DNA of 64,000 nucleotides from Zopfochytrium polystomum (Eukaryota > Chytridiomycota > Chytridiomycetes > Chytridiales > Chytridiaceae): assembly GCA_025765615.1 (NCBI GenBank), contig JAIVFJ010000157.1, positions 62,001 through 126,000 of the forward strand, read 5' to 3'. This document shows, in pieces, positions 11,091-22,477 of the stretch. The position numbers and the translations under genes were made by a program. The stretch's first letter is position 1, and the number at the start of each line of letters is the position of its first letter. The notes beneath the pieces were generated by a model, which was given only the letters and a program-made list of their open reading frames with translations, did not search any database and was not told the origin of the DNA.

Positions 11091-13413
11091 TTACTTTCCC
11101 CCCGCCGCGACGGCCGCCTCCTTGTCCTGCATGGCCTTGTAGTACGCCAGCGACTCGCGGATCGGCCGAATGATGGCCTCCTCCATACCAGGGATCACCT
11201 TGGCCGCGAGGTCGTACAGCGGCACCATCACGTACTGGATGAACCCGATCTGCGCGCCGGCCTTTGTCACCTTTTCGCGGTCCATGAACGGCGCGTACGG
11301 CAGGCCCTCGGACTTTTCCGTGTCGGACTGGTGGAAGAATTCGGCGAGGAGGAGCTCCACCCAGGGCTCGGAGACGTCGGTGGGGCGGACTGGGGTGGTG
11401 GGGAAAAATTGGCGTTGAGACTTGGCTTGGGGGGAAAAAAAGAAAAAGGGTTTCTTTTTCTTTTTTCACTCACTCTCGTTCGAAATGTCCGCGCACTTGA
11501 CCACGACCTGCAGTAGCAGTAACCGGTGCTCGGCGTCGTCGTAGCTGAACGCCTCGGACGCCTTCTTGAACGCGTTCATGATCTCGCCGTGCCGCGCCAT
11601 GTCCGTCGCCAAGATGCACCGGATCACGGAGCGGCGCACTTCGCGGTATGTTGCGTCCGGGAGGGACGAGAGGATGTTGAAGGCTGGCTTGAAAAGGATC
11701 GTAAAGAGGACGGCTGTTGAGGGGAAGCGGGAAAGAGGTCGGTTGAGAAAAGGTATGGAACTGGGAGAAGGAGAAAGGTACCGGCATGATGGTTCTCGAG
11801 CGGCGATGCGTCGTTGTAGATGATGGCAAGGTCTGTCATTGCTGTTTTTTTTTTTTGTTTTTTTTGATATCTTCTTTCAGTAGGGACTAGAGGAGAACCA
11901 AAAAGTTTGTACCATTGATCTGGTACGCGTTGTTAAATCCTGGTCGAGTGTGTGTTGGAAGCGGGGAGAGGGTAACTCAATCAGTCTGATTGTCAATACC
12001 GGCAACGCGTGAGCGGCTCACGTACCAGGGTGGTCCAGGTCTATGTTTCATAAGCAGGCGGAAGGAACGGGTGAGACGACACAAGGTCAAGAAAGAATCG
12101 TTCCCCGGCGCTCTCGCGCAACTCTTACCATGCCCAATGCACGACAGAATCAGGATCAGCTTGTCAATGTCGCGCAGCTTCTCGACGATGCCGGTTGTGT
12201 GCAGGATGCCGTACATCTGGGGACGTTCAGTTTGAGCGGAGCGAAAATGACTCGAGCGGCGTGATGGAAATGGACTAAGAAAAAAAAAAAGAAAATGCGA
12301 AGAAAGAGGGGGAAACTCGCCATTTGCGTCACGCAGAAGCAGTGCCGAAAGTTGTGGAACGGCTTTTGGATGGTAAAATTGATTGGTTAGACACTTTTTT
12401 TCTTTTTTTTTTTTTTTTTTTCTCTTCGTCCCTCTCGCATCTCGGGATGGTTCACTCCCACTCCCAACACCCCCACTCACGTTCTCATTATAGCAATCCT
12501 TGATGGCGCCCAAGAACCGCCGCAGCGTCGGAATCTCAATGCCGAACGCCTTCACGAGGCCCATGTCGTGGAACATGTGCTCCAGCAGGCACAGGATCTC
12601 GCCACCGTCAAACTGCCAGTTGTCAAAGCTCGGCTCGCGCAGGTACGCCGCCGTCTCGGGCGTCAGCACGTACTTGGGCGACGTGAGGTACCGCGCGTTG
12701 GCCCGCGCCGCTTTGAGCGTGCGACGGCGCGCGGGCGCGTTGCCGCTGTGCGTTCCGGAGCGCTGTGGAGAATTAACGTACGATCGGTAAGAACACCGAC
12801 CACCCCGACGTGACACTCACCCCAAGCTTCGTCTTCAGCTGTTCCACCGCGCGCCGTAACTCCTCGATCTCGCGCGTCTCGACGCCCGCCGTCGTCGCCA
12901 GCAGCCGCTCCGCCGCGCCGCCCAGCGCCTCGTACGCGACCAGCTTGTCTGTCCACAACAACAACCACCAAAGTAAGTCGGCGGGCAACCCGGCCCTTCA
13001 ACCCCTACCAGCACTGAACACAAAAAAAAAGAAAAAAGAAAAGGTGCAAAAAGCGGAATCCCACTAAACGCACTCTGCAAAACCTCCAGCTTGTACGCGC
13101 CGGCCTCCGTGTTGCCGGGCAGGCCGGGGCCGACCGTCAGCACCACGGTGCTGCCCTCGTCGCCGGCGGTGAGGCGGAGGACGACGCCCTCAGCGTCGCT
13201 GTCGGAGATTTCGGCGGCGGCCAGGAGCGCGCCCCGGAGCTCGGCGGGCGTGCAGTCGTTGGTGAAGGTGATCTTTTCGAGGCGCGGCGGCGGGAGCGGG
13301 GCGCTGGCGTCCGGGGACGTTGCCGCTGCGGTGGGGCCTGTGGTGGAGGAGGGAGGGGGTAGGGGAGGAGAGATGGCCACGTAGATGGTGGTGGTGGTCG
13401 TAGTGGTGGACAT
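11091..13413 (-). CDS. PDE9-like 3',5'-cyclic-nucleotide phosphodiesterase
   Basis: Hydrolyses cAMP and/or cGMP to the 5'-monophosphate; PDE9-type enzymes prefer cGMP. Exons: 13074-13413, 12821-12948, 12481-12762, 12321-12362, 12129-12216, 12026-12040, 11913-11939, 11782-11841, 11474-11713, 11091-11389. This gives 506 aa with every junction in phase. The N-terminal ~130 residues are Ser/Thr/Pro-rich and unassigned. The catalytic domain runs from about residue 175. Metal ligands: HNFRH (His253, His257), HDLDHPG (His293-Asp294) and CADISNE. Close PDE9 matches include SPLENHH, LATDMARHGEIM, SEGLPYAPFMDR and KVTKAGAQIGFI. Intron 4 (12217-12320) starts with GC, not GT. Exon 6 is only 15 bases and encodes part of the metal-binding motif. 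A nucleotide cyclase lies at 52.7-54.4 kb. Confidence 0.92.
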
Positions 13414-13446
13414 CTTCCGAGTCGAAGAGGAGGAGGAGGGATCGGA

Positions 13447-13489
<43 letters not shown>

Positions 13490-16400
13490 AGGTTTCGCGA
13501 AGGTCTAGAACGTCGCCAACGAGAATCAATGACCTTGTGCTTTTTGACCTGAAGCTTTTTAAGGGTTTAGCTCTCAATTTATGCCCGCTGCTCCGATCTC
13601 TCTTTGGATCGGGGCAGCAAGTTCCACACAGCTTACATACCTACCTTTTTCTTTCAAGTTTTCATCTCGTCGTTATACGCCCGCAACGGTTGTAGTTGCG
13701 CTCGACGACCGGGTCGGTGAGAACTCAAAGCAAGATACGATACTAGAAGATTCGTTTCAAAAACAACACGCACCGATGTGTCGTCACCATTCCGTTGGCG
13801 AGTGCGAAGAGCCCACTCGCCAGAGCAAGCTTACCACGGAGGCCGACAGCTCTCCGATGCTACCCCCGTCTTCCTCCGTCTCGAAAACTGATTTTCAGCG
13901 AAAAAAAGGGCTTGCGGATACGCGTGCAAAGCCTAAAATTCAACGCCCTGAGGGGTACAGAAATCAAGGAACTTCCAGCGGAAACCCAGCTTCTTTTCAC
14001 TGGGGAACCAAGAAAGGGAGGGACCGAAAGAAGAGCACACGAAAGCGGGGACGGAAAAGGAAGGGAACCAAACTAGTGAACGTGAGGCAGATGCACGAAC
14101 GGACACACGTGCCAGCTGCACCCTCGGGCAAGTTGGAGGAACGATCTACAAGCTGCTTTGCATTACGCCTGGTCTCCCCTTTCTTCTGATCCCATCCACT
14201 TCTAGTCTCACGAGGCTCTGCAAGGCCAACAACTTGTGTGCCGTAGCGGTAAGATGGACGGGGATGCCAACTGCGGTCATCATCACAAAGTGTGCTCCTC
14301 ACTAGCACTGTGTGGTCACCTCTCCAGGCGATCGGTGAGGCGAACGCAGTAGTTGACCAAGAGAAAATCGCGCCACTTGATTTCTGTCCTGTGAAAGTCT
14401 AAGCGCAGAACTCGACTCCGAGAAATGGCTGCTGATGTGAGTTGAAGCGGTCACCAACGTGGAAAATGACGAGCTTGGATGATCGGATGGCACCGACGAG
14501 GCATTTGAAGGTCACTGCGTCGTGTGGTTGCTGGGGTAGACCTGCGGGGTCCAGCAAGGTAGTCCAGCTGGCACGTTGTCGGCGAAAATCACGACGGGCT
14601 GTTCAAAGTGTGTCGTCGCTCTGTCAGCCTTTTTTCCTCTATTTTCCGACTATTTCACGCAGCCAGCGATGTCATTTCATCGTCAAAACTAAAGGCGCCG
14701 AACGAGAGGATTCGTGTGGGTGGCTTCGTGACAAATGTGGCTGAGCCTTTCTGTTTTCCTTTTCGTGTTTTTCGATTTTTATTATTGGTTTTCCCTTATT
14801 TTTCGACTCCCTCTCTCCTTCGTCCACGAGATCCAATCCATGAATCCCATCCCGTCATTCGTGAGCCGAGAGCGCGAGATCGTCGCGGACAAAGGCCGTT
14901 CGTCAATTTGCGGGCGGCGGTTTCGCCGCCACCATAGCCGGATCCCATCGCCACCACCAAGTTACGGCCGCGATCTCACCATTGGGCTATTGGCATTTTT
15001 GCCGCTGCCCATCACCATGTTGCGACCACCTCCCCGAAGCGATCGCCCTTCTCACATTCACCATCACCATCAATCGCGCCCGTCGCTGCCTGCTTCGGCG
15101 GCGTCGGAGTGAGAACTGGGCGTGATTGCGACTGCGTTCTGAATCGCGTGTGGGTGGTGGGTCTTGCACCTACCGGTTGGCGACGAGTTGGCGATCTGGG
15201 GTTACGTGCGGTGAGTGGATCGGAATCGCGGGTTGTGCTTGCCGCGCGTCTGGCCCTCTTCGAGAGGCTGACGCTCGCAGCTCTGCATCCACGACTCTGT
15301 CCGGTCTCGCGAAGTAATCGTTGTGGCGCAAAGGGGGAATTTTCAGCACAGCATTATTTAGAGAGAAACCCCTGCCTGCAAGCCGGCGGTAGTGTGAGGC
15401 CAGCGAGACAGAGGAGACCCGGTTCTCGGCCCATCAACAGCAGCCAAAAGGCCGCCGGATTAGCCTACCACCGTGCCCCCAAGGGGTGGTTCCAAAGAAT
15501 ACAACGTGATAACACTGCAGGTGGCAGGTAGGTTATCAGCGATTTCAAGAGCAGATCAGGAAGAACATTGAAGTTATCGTCATTTCGAGAGATCAGATAA
15601 AACTTCTATTTGATCTGCGAGCCAACAGGCCCGGAAACAATTGCTGAGGAGCTGAGGGTTGGGAAGGCGGCGGTATTTATACGGTGGGTCGGAGGATTTC
15701 GCGACTGCGGACTGCGGATTGCGGACGTTTGCGCTTGCTAAGCTGCCGCGTTCTGTGCCCTGGTTTCTGCTGAATGGGAGGGAAGCGCACGGCAAGGGGT
15801 GTCGTTTTTTGATTTTTTCCGTTGGAGGTGACATTATATACTGTTTATTGAACCACTAAACCACAGACAGACAGACAGACACCCTCCCCACTTCCAGTAA
15901 ATTTGTTGAAAAAAAAGTCAAGGACAAGTTCAAATAAAAGGAAAGCGTTTGTGCAAGGCAAGGGACGTACGCTGAAAGAAGAAGCGGGGAAGGTAAAGTA
16001 AAGTAACCAGAAAAGAAACTGGAAGAGAAAGAAGGGACGGTGGGAAAGAAGGAGGGAACGACGGCAAAAAAGAAGTCAATGAGAAACGAGAGTTGAATGT
16101 TTCTTTTTGGAGGTAAGTTGAATGCATCTGATTTGGTAGGGGCAAATTTCCTAATACGTTACTGCCCCATCATACCCCCCTTCGCCAGTGTGACAGCGGC
16201 TGGCAATGTAGACAGCGTAAACGGTTGGACAGGATATTCTGACGCCGGTATGCTCTCCGTTACAGGCGACCACCAGAACGCGTTCAGCGCAGCGCATTGC
16301 CTGAGGCGATCGAATTGGAGCGGCCACCCAACGCGCAATACTGGGGGGCTGACTGATTTGTCTGATAGCCACGGCGGGCAAATTTACCACGGTGGGGCAA

Positions 16401-16976
16401 GCCACTAGTCAGTTGGCCTGAAAGCCGGCCCCGAAAGTCGATGAGGCGGACAACCCAAAGCGATGCGACAGGGTTGAGCAATTCTGTGTACAGACTTTGC
16501 ACAGAAGAAAACACACACCGATCGAGTTTTGAGGGGCAACAACAAGAAGAGGCTCTCTCTGTTAAGATACGAAAGCATTTGCGTGTGGGAAATTGTAGTG
16601 TTGGGCTGAATGGAATAGGGCACTGCAAAAATTTGCAGGCAAACCTAACCCCCACCAGCAGCTTGAACGGGAAGAAGAAACAAAAAGAGTGAATGACCCT
16701 CGCGCGACGAAGCGCGACTAAACGAGAAACACTTTCCCACCGACTGGCAAATCAGACGAAAAGAGGAAAAGATTTCTAGGTCGCCCGTCCAAGGCGGCAG
16801 GGACAGCCGGGGGTGTGAGAGAGTGACTACTACAGTGGGAAAAATAACAGGGCACATTTTTTCGGGGCACGAAGGAAACGACGTATGGGATCCGGCACCG
16901 CACGAGGCAAATCAGACGATAAACGAGGAAAAGGAACAACGAAAAGGAAGTGAGACAAAAGGCAGACAGTTTCAAC
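13414..16976. other. Long intergenic region with one dispersed repeat
   Basis: A 39-base T-run (about 13450-13488) lies just upstream of the phosphodiesterase start. A CAGA microsatellite is at about 15866-15886. Repeat copy B is listed separately. Open frames here (for example 13581-14189) are compositionally unremarkable, with no recognisable motif. No gene is supported. Confidence 0.6.
14440..15255 (-). repeat. Dispersed repeat, copy B (inverted relative to 6140-6745)
   Basis: Diverged inverted partner of 6140-6745, matching over almost the whole length. It is longer because it holds roughly 150-200 bases absent from copy A (around 14930-15140). No coding capacity recognised. Confidence 0.75.
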
Positions 16977-19624
16977 TTAAGCAGATCCAAAGTTGATGCT
17001 GCTACAGTAATCGTCCGTCGTAATGTCGTACTTCTTTCCAAAGTTGTTTCCGTAGTTATCGTTGGCGTGGCACGTCAGGTAGTAGTCTGGCGCGCAGCCC
17101 TCGCCGTCGGCGAACTGCACCTTGCTGTACGGCAGCGTGATCTGGTACGCGGCGTTCCAAGTGAAAGCAAAGAAGGTGACGGTGAGCGCGATGGCAGTGC
17201 CGGAGTCCGCGGCGGCGGAGAGCACATAGGCGTACTTCTTCCACCATGCGTGGTTGAACTTTTTCACGTAGTAGTTGATGATGACACCGATGACGAGGGG
17301 CATGATGACGTCGGCGCGCGACGAGTTGACCTGGACGGGGAAGACGGCGATGATGGGGATGTTGACCAGGTGCCAGTATCCGTTCGGCTGGAACTTGTGC
17401 ATCACGTAGGGGAAGATGGGGGCGACGAGGCCGACGAGGAAGCCCCAGAGGGTGGCGACGTACGGGGAGCCCGGGCCGAAGAAGCGCGCGGGGCCAATGG
17501 CGCCCCAGATCGCGCCGGCGTTCAGGAACACGTTGAAGTTGCCGGCGGTCCAGCCCAGAGGCGGCTCGTCGGACTGCAGCTTCCAGATCTTGCCCGAGGT
17601 CGGATCGCTGGGGACGATGAACTCCTCCTTCTCGGAGCGGCCGAAGGACTCGTAGATGCCGAACGAGATGAAGACGTTGACGATCGAGGCGACAAGGGTG
17701 CCGACCAGCTGGACGGTGAACATGGCGCGAGGAGGGACCTTCAGGTAGTGACCGAGCTTGAGGTCGGCGACGAGAAGCAGGCCTTGGTACATGGACATGT
17801 ACGACAGCGTCTTGAACGACATGACGGCGGCGATGCGACCAGGCAGGATAAGACCGATCAAAAACTCGGACATGACGTTGAGGCCGATTTGCTGACCAGA
17901 GATGGCCTGGATAGTGCCGATGGGGATCATGGAGACAACGGCGAGTAGGAGGCCGAGGATGACGCCCCACCAGGGAAGGTCGAAACCGCCCCATTGGCAA
18001 ACAGCAATGCCGATGACAAGGTTCACGGCCAGGAGGATAATGTACCAAAGGTCGGGGACATCCGGGTACACGTCCATCATCTTGGCGTGAACGTCAGAGG
18101 TGTCGAGGTCGCGCATGGCGGTGCGGAAGCGGCGCCAGATGTCCGAGCCGTACCAAAGACCGACGTGGACAAGGGCAGACACGAAGACAATGAACGAAGC
18201 CAAGTACTCGATGGCGAAGTAGGCGGTAATGCGCATCGGCTGGAGCTTGTTGTACAGGTCCTCCTTCAGGCGCAGGCTCGACTTGTCGACCAAGGTTCGG
18301 GAAGCGACGTACGAGCCGTTGTTGTCGAACAAGTCGGGCGTGTTCAAGGTGAAGCCGAGGAAGTAGCGGCCGGTACCGTTGGGGCCTTGGTGTGGGTTGG
18401 TGCCCATGTCAAAGTCCTTGCCGAAGCCGTTGTTGACCCAAACAAGAGGGACGACGAGGTAGAGCATAAACCACATGCCCAAGAACTGGTTAAGCAGAGC
18501 CCAGAGAGGAGTGGTGATCGGCGCCTGGATGCTGATAATGGACCAGTCGAACGTGAACGACAGCAGACCGATGCCGCCCCTTGGCTGGGAAGATCCGAGA
18601 CCGCGCATGACCTTGGCCGCGTACGACGACGGGACGGCCGAGTTGTCCGACAGCTTGGGAGCAAAGTAGCAGAGCAGCGAGATGGAGGCCAGAACGGGCA
18701 TCAGGAATAGAGGGAACCATTCCCACACAAAGATGAGGGTGGCGGCGATCCAGAAAAAGGAGAATCGGGACAGCCTCAGCTTTCCGTCGGCACTCGGCGT
18801 GTTGGGCTCGTGGAGCGAGTTGAGCAGGGCGATGGTCGACAGGTTGCCTGGCCAGAGCATGGCGGCGGGGCGAACGAGGTAGCGGCGGCAGAGGCCAGCG
18901 AGACCGTAACCAAAGCACTGGGTCACGATGGCAAAGAAGACGCAAGCGACGGTGGTGAGGTCGGTCTGGTAGAGCTGGTACTTTTGGCCAACGATGTTGT
19001 ACAGAGCGTAGGCCGGGTTCGCACCGCAGGACGACGCAACGTAGATCAACGCGTGCTCTTTGTAGTTGAACTTGCCGGGGTTCAGAGTGAGGCCCATGAA
19101 CTTGCCCGTCGGAAGGACCCACGCCATGAAGAGACCAATCGGGTACGCGAGGAGGACACCGACGAAGGGGTTCAACTGGAAGTAGTTGGACCTGAACAGG
19201 AAGAGCGTGTTTACCGCCGCAAGCAGGACATTGAAAATGGCGCCCAGAACCACGACGCGGAAGGTCAGCGCCGGGAGGGTTGGGTCGTCCGTGCGGGGAA
19301 CAACCGCATCGACAATGTCGTAGATTTCGTCGAGGTACTCGCCGCTGAGATATGGACGAACAAGGAAATTAATACGGCGTTTCCAGCAAATTTCACCAGT
19401 TGAAGTCTCAGCGTTCCGTACCTCTCAGGGTCGGCTTCGCCAGACTTTTCGTGCTCGATTTTGCGCTCTACTTGAAGCTCGAGTTCGGCTTCAGAGATGA
19501 CGGCTTGGTCGTAGCCTGGTTTGGTTGGAATCAGGAAAGGAGCCGCGAGTTGTGATGAGATACAAAAAGCGGTCTCACTGCTGGGCTCACCGTCAGACTT
19601 TTGCACCATTTCCAGCTGCGTCAT
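16977..19624 (-). CDS. OPT-family oligopeptide/metal-chelate transporter
   Basis: Proton-coupled importer of small peptides or metal-peptide conjugates, expected in the plasma membrane. Exons: 19591-19624, 19422-19515, 16977-19344; 831 aa, phases consistent. Start chosen at ATG 19624 (MTQLEMVQ). The N-terminal ~60 residues are acidic and cytosolic. The rest is a polytopic membrane protein with 12 or more hydrophobic segments. Family-like stretches are NPFVGVLLAYPIGL, NPGKFNYKEHALIYV, SGQQIGLNVMSEFLIG and WGFLVGLVAPIFPY. Length fits fungal OPT proteins (about 750-900 aa). The 3' exon is an uninterrupted 2.4 kb frame, unusual beside the intron-rich neighbours. Substrate cannot be told from sequence. 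Confidence 0.93.
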
Positions 19625-20158
19625 GGTGGGGGGGAGGTGTGAGGTATCCACTCAGTCCTTGTGAAGAGAGCGAGTGCGAGAAGTGGGAGTGGCGAGGTCG
19701 AGTGACTGATGGGTGTGTGGCATCGGGGGAGGGCGTGCCCGACCCTTTTATACGAGGGCCGCGGTCTGTCTGTCTTTTTGTCCGCCTGTCTTTGACCCAC
19801 CGTCTGTCTGCTGCTCCTCTGTCTCCTCTCCCTCTCTCTCTCTCTCACACTCTCCTGTCATGAAGCGCTGTCTTTCCCCCCCTCCCAAAAGGAATTGTGG
19901 CTTGTAACCGCCCCGTGGAGTTGGAAAATCTTGCCAAAAACGGCCGTGGAACACAGCTTGTTTTCATCCCATCCAAAAAAAGCAAGCAGCAGCAGCACCA
20001 GCTTGTCTGGCTTGGAACGCAACTGATCACGACAGACAGTCAGACAGACAGAGAGACTAAATGGACATCTTTTTCGTCTTGCACAAATCCATCCCATCTG
20101 CCATCTATCGATTCCTTCTTTTTTTTTTCTGCCAACTTTCCACAATACCACCACCACT
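19625..20158. other. Intergenic (OPT upstream region / WSC 3' flank)
   Basis: It contains a CT-rich tract at about 19820-19853 that probably belongs to the OPT promoter or 5' UTR. No gene or recognised regulatory site. Confidence 0.55.
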
Positions 20159-22477
20159 CTAGTAACTCGCGACAAACACCGTCGCCGCCCACGTTCCACC
20201 GCAGACCTCCTCCTGCGCCGCCGCGCACGGCGCGCCGCACTCGGACTCCGCAATCTTTTGCGCGCTCGAGACAAACGCGTCCTGGTCCCCGCACCAGCAC
20301 TCGGACCCGTACTCAGTGCCCGACACCTCGTAGCCGCGGCCGAGGCAGTGCGCGGCGCACCCATGCTGGTTCAGCGGGCCCTCCGTAGCCGCGACGGGCA
20401 GGATGCGCGCCTCGGTGTCGCGGAAGCAGCCGGCATAGTAAAAATGGTAGTCCGTGGTGTTGACGCCGGCCGGCGGGTCGGCCGCCGCAGCCGACGCGGG
20501 CAGGGCGGGCGGGACGATCGTGACGTTGGCGACCGCGTCGGTCGCCGCCAGGTCGACGTACACCGACATGCGGAGGACGCCGCCAAACTTTTGGAACGGC
20601 ATCATCACGCCGCGCGCGTCGCACTCGTCCTCAGCCGCGCGCGTCAGCGCCGCGAACTCCGCCGCGCCGCCGCAGTAGCACTGGCCGGCGAGCTCGGCGG
20701 CGGCGAACGCAAAGCCTTGCTCGCGGCACGTGTACGTGCACCCTTCGAGCGCGTAGCCCCAGCCGACTTTTGTGCGGAAGGCGCGGGCCGCGGCAGAGTC
20801 CTTGTAGCAGCCGACGTAGGCGAAGCCGGCGAGCACAGGGTTGATGGGGCCATACGCGGGGCGTAAGGTGTCGGCCTGCCAGGCGGACAGCGCCCACTCG
20901 CCGCCGCAGGTTTGCGAGGGGTTGGTGCCGCAGGGCATGGAGCATGCCGCGGAGGTTTGCAGCAGGTCCATGCCGGAGCCGCACCAGCACTGGCCGCCGT
21001 ACTCGGTGCCGGCGACGGGGTAGCCCCAGCGGGTGCAGGCGGCGGTGCAGGCGGCGTTGTCGTACCCGTCGCCGACGTGGAAGGGGAGGCGGCGCTTGCC
21101 GCCGCCGTCGCCGCCGCCGTTCGCGTCGCCGTCGGTGAAGCACGCCAGGTAGTGGAAGCCGGCGGGCGGCGTCGGCCGCTGGGCGACAAAGACCGTGGCG
21201 GCCCACGTACCGCCGCACGACTGGTTGGTGGCGGCGTCGCACACGGTGCTGCACTCGGTCGAGGGGATGATCGCCTGCCGCGCGACGAGCGCAAAGGCGT
21301 CGGAGCCGCCGCACCAGCACTCGTTGCCGGCCTCGGTGCCGGACACGTCGTAGCCGAGGGAAAAGCAACCGGCCGCGCAAGAGTGCTGGGTCGCGGGGGC
21401 GGCCGTGTAGGAGACGGGCAGGAGTCGGGAGGGTGCGTCACGGAAGCAGCCTGCGTAGTAGTAGTCGAGGTCGTTGGTGAACACGCCGGCGGGAGGGCCG
21501 TCGATGGGGACGGGGGTGTTTGTGGGTTGGGCCGGCGGCACAACGGTGACGTTGAGGGTGGGGACGGTCGTGTCGGCGTAGACGGACAGGCGCAGCAGGC
21601 CGCCAAACTTTTGGAAGCTCATCATCACGCCGCGGGCGTCGCACTCGTCCTCGGGCGCGGGTGTCAGGGCGTCAAAGTCGCCTTCGGCGCCGCAAAAGCA
21701 GCGGCCGCCCAGCTCGCCAGCGGCGATGGGCAGGCCCCTCGCGCGGCACTCGCTCGTGCACCCTTCGAGGGCGTAGCCGAAGCCGATCTCGAGGTGGAAG
21801 GCGCGAGACGCGGCAGAGTCCTTGTAGCAGCCGAGGTAGCCAAAGCCGGCCAGCACCGGGTTGATGGGTCCGTAGAGGGGCGGGTTGATGTTCGATAGCC
21901 AGGCCGTCAACGCCGACGGGCCGCCGCAAGGCTGGGTGGGGTCGCTGGTGCAGGGGAGCGTGCACGACTCGGAGGTCGCCATGAGTGACATTCCCGAGCC
22001 GCAGAAGCACTGGCCGCCGGCCTCGGTTCCTGCGACGGGGTAGCCCCATCGGTAGCACAGGGCGGCGCACGCAGGGTTGTCGAGACCGTCGCCGGCGTGG
22101 AAGGGGAGCACGCGCGCCGGGGATTCGTCGTGGTCTTGGAAGCAGCCCATGTAGGAGAAGTCAGGGATGGTGGGCAGAGCAAGGGGAGTGCCGGCAGCGG
22201 GGGTCGGTGACGACGAGGGCGACTCTGGGGCGGGCGCAACAGTGGTGGTGGTTGCGTTGGTTGACGGGTCGTTGGTGGCAGTGGTGGTGGCGGCGGGAAG
22301 GGAGTCGGCAGATGATGACGCTGCCGACGACAAGGGGTCGCCGTCGGGAAAAGGGACGGCGGCCACGACCACGGCCGTCGTGAGCGAGACGACCACGAGG
22401 GCGACGGTGGTCGCCGGCCGCCTCGCCTTCGTCGTCGCCCTCGTCGTTGTCCTCGTCATGCTTGTCATCGTCTGCAA
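20159..22477 (-). CDS. Secreted/cell-wall protein with six WSC domains
   Basis: Single-exon 772-aa protein, probably extracellular and carbohydrate-binding; WSC domains occur in fungal wall sensors and secreted enzymes. Residues 1-40 form a signal peptide or anchor (basic start, then ALVVVSLTTAVVVAA). Residues about 45-105 are a Ser/Thr/Ala/Pro linker. Six Cys-rich WSC domains follow, the first three at about 109-195, 214-300 and 341-432. The second three repeat the first three in order. Domains 1 and 4 share HAGDG/HVGDG...WGYPVAGTE. Domains 2 and 5 share GCYKDSAA...RAF and DECDARGVMM. Domains 3 and 6 share YYAGCFRD and CGGTWAATVFVA. There is no catalytic domain and no clear C-terminal membrane segment. 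Ligand unknown. Confidence 0.9.
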   Translation of the reverse strand: MQTMTSMTRTTTRATTKARRPATTVALVVVSLTTAVVVAAVPFPDGDPLSSAASSSADSLPAATTTATNDPSTNATTTTVAPAPESPSSSPTPAAGTPLALPTIPDFSYMGCFQDHDESPARVLPFHAGDGLDNPACAALCYRWGYPVAGTEAGGQCFCGSGMSLMATSESCTLPCTSDPTQPCGGPSALTAWLSNINPPLYGPINPVLAGFGYLGCYKDSAASRAFHLEIGFGYALEGCTSECRARGLPIAAGELGGRCFCGAEGDFDALTPAPEDECDARGVMMSFQKFGGLLRLSVYADTTVPTLNVTVVPPAQPTNTPVPIDGPPAGVFTNDLDYYYAGCFRDAPSRLLPVSYTAAPATQHSCAAGCFSLGYDVSGTEAGNECWCGGSDAFALVARQAIIPSTECSTVCDAATNQSCGGTWAATVFVAQRPTPPAGFHYLACFTDGDANGGGDGGGKRRLPFHVGDGYDNAACTAACTRWGYPVAGTEYGGQCWCGSGMDLLQTSAACSMPCGTNPSQTCGGEWALSAWQADTLRPAYGPINPVLAGFAYVGCYKDSAAARAFRTKVGWGYALEGCTYTCREQGFAFAAAELAGQCYCGGAAEFAALTRAAEDECDARGVMMPFQKFGGVLRMSVYVDLAATDAVANVTIVPPALPASAAAADPPAGVNTTDYHFYYAGCFRDTEARILPVAATEGPLNQHGCAAHCLGRGYEVSGTEYGSECWCGDQDAFVSSAQKIAESECGAPCAAAQEEVCGGTWAATVFVASY

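Noticed and set aside
13581..14189. 202-aa plus-strand open frame
   Set aside because: No recognised motif, unlike the coding composition of neighbours, and no splice partners found.
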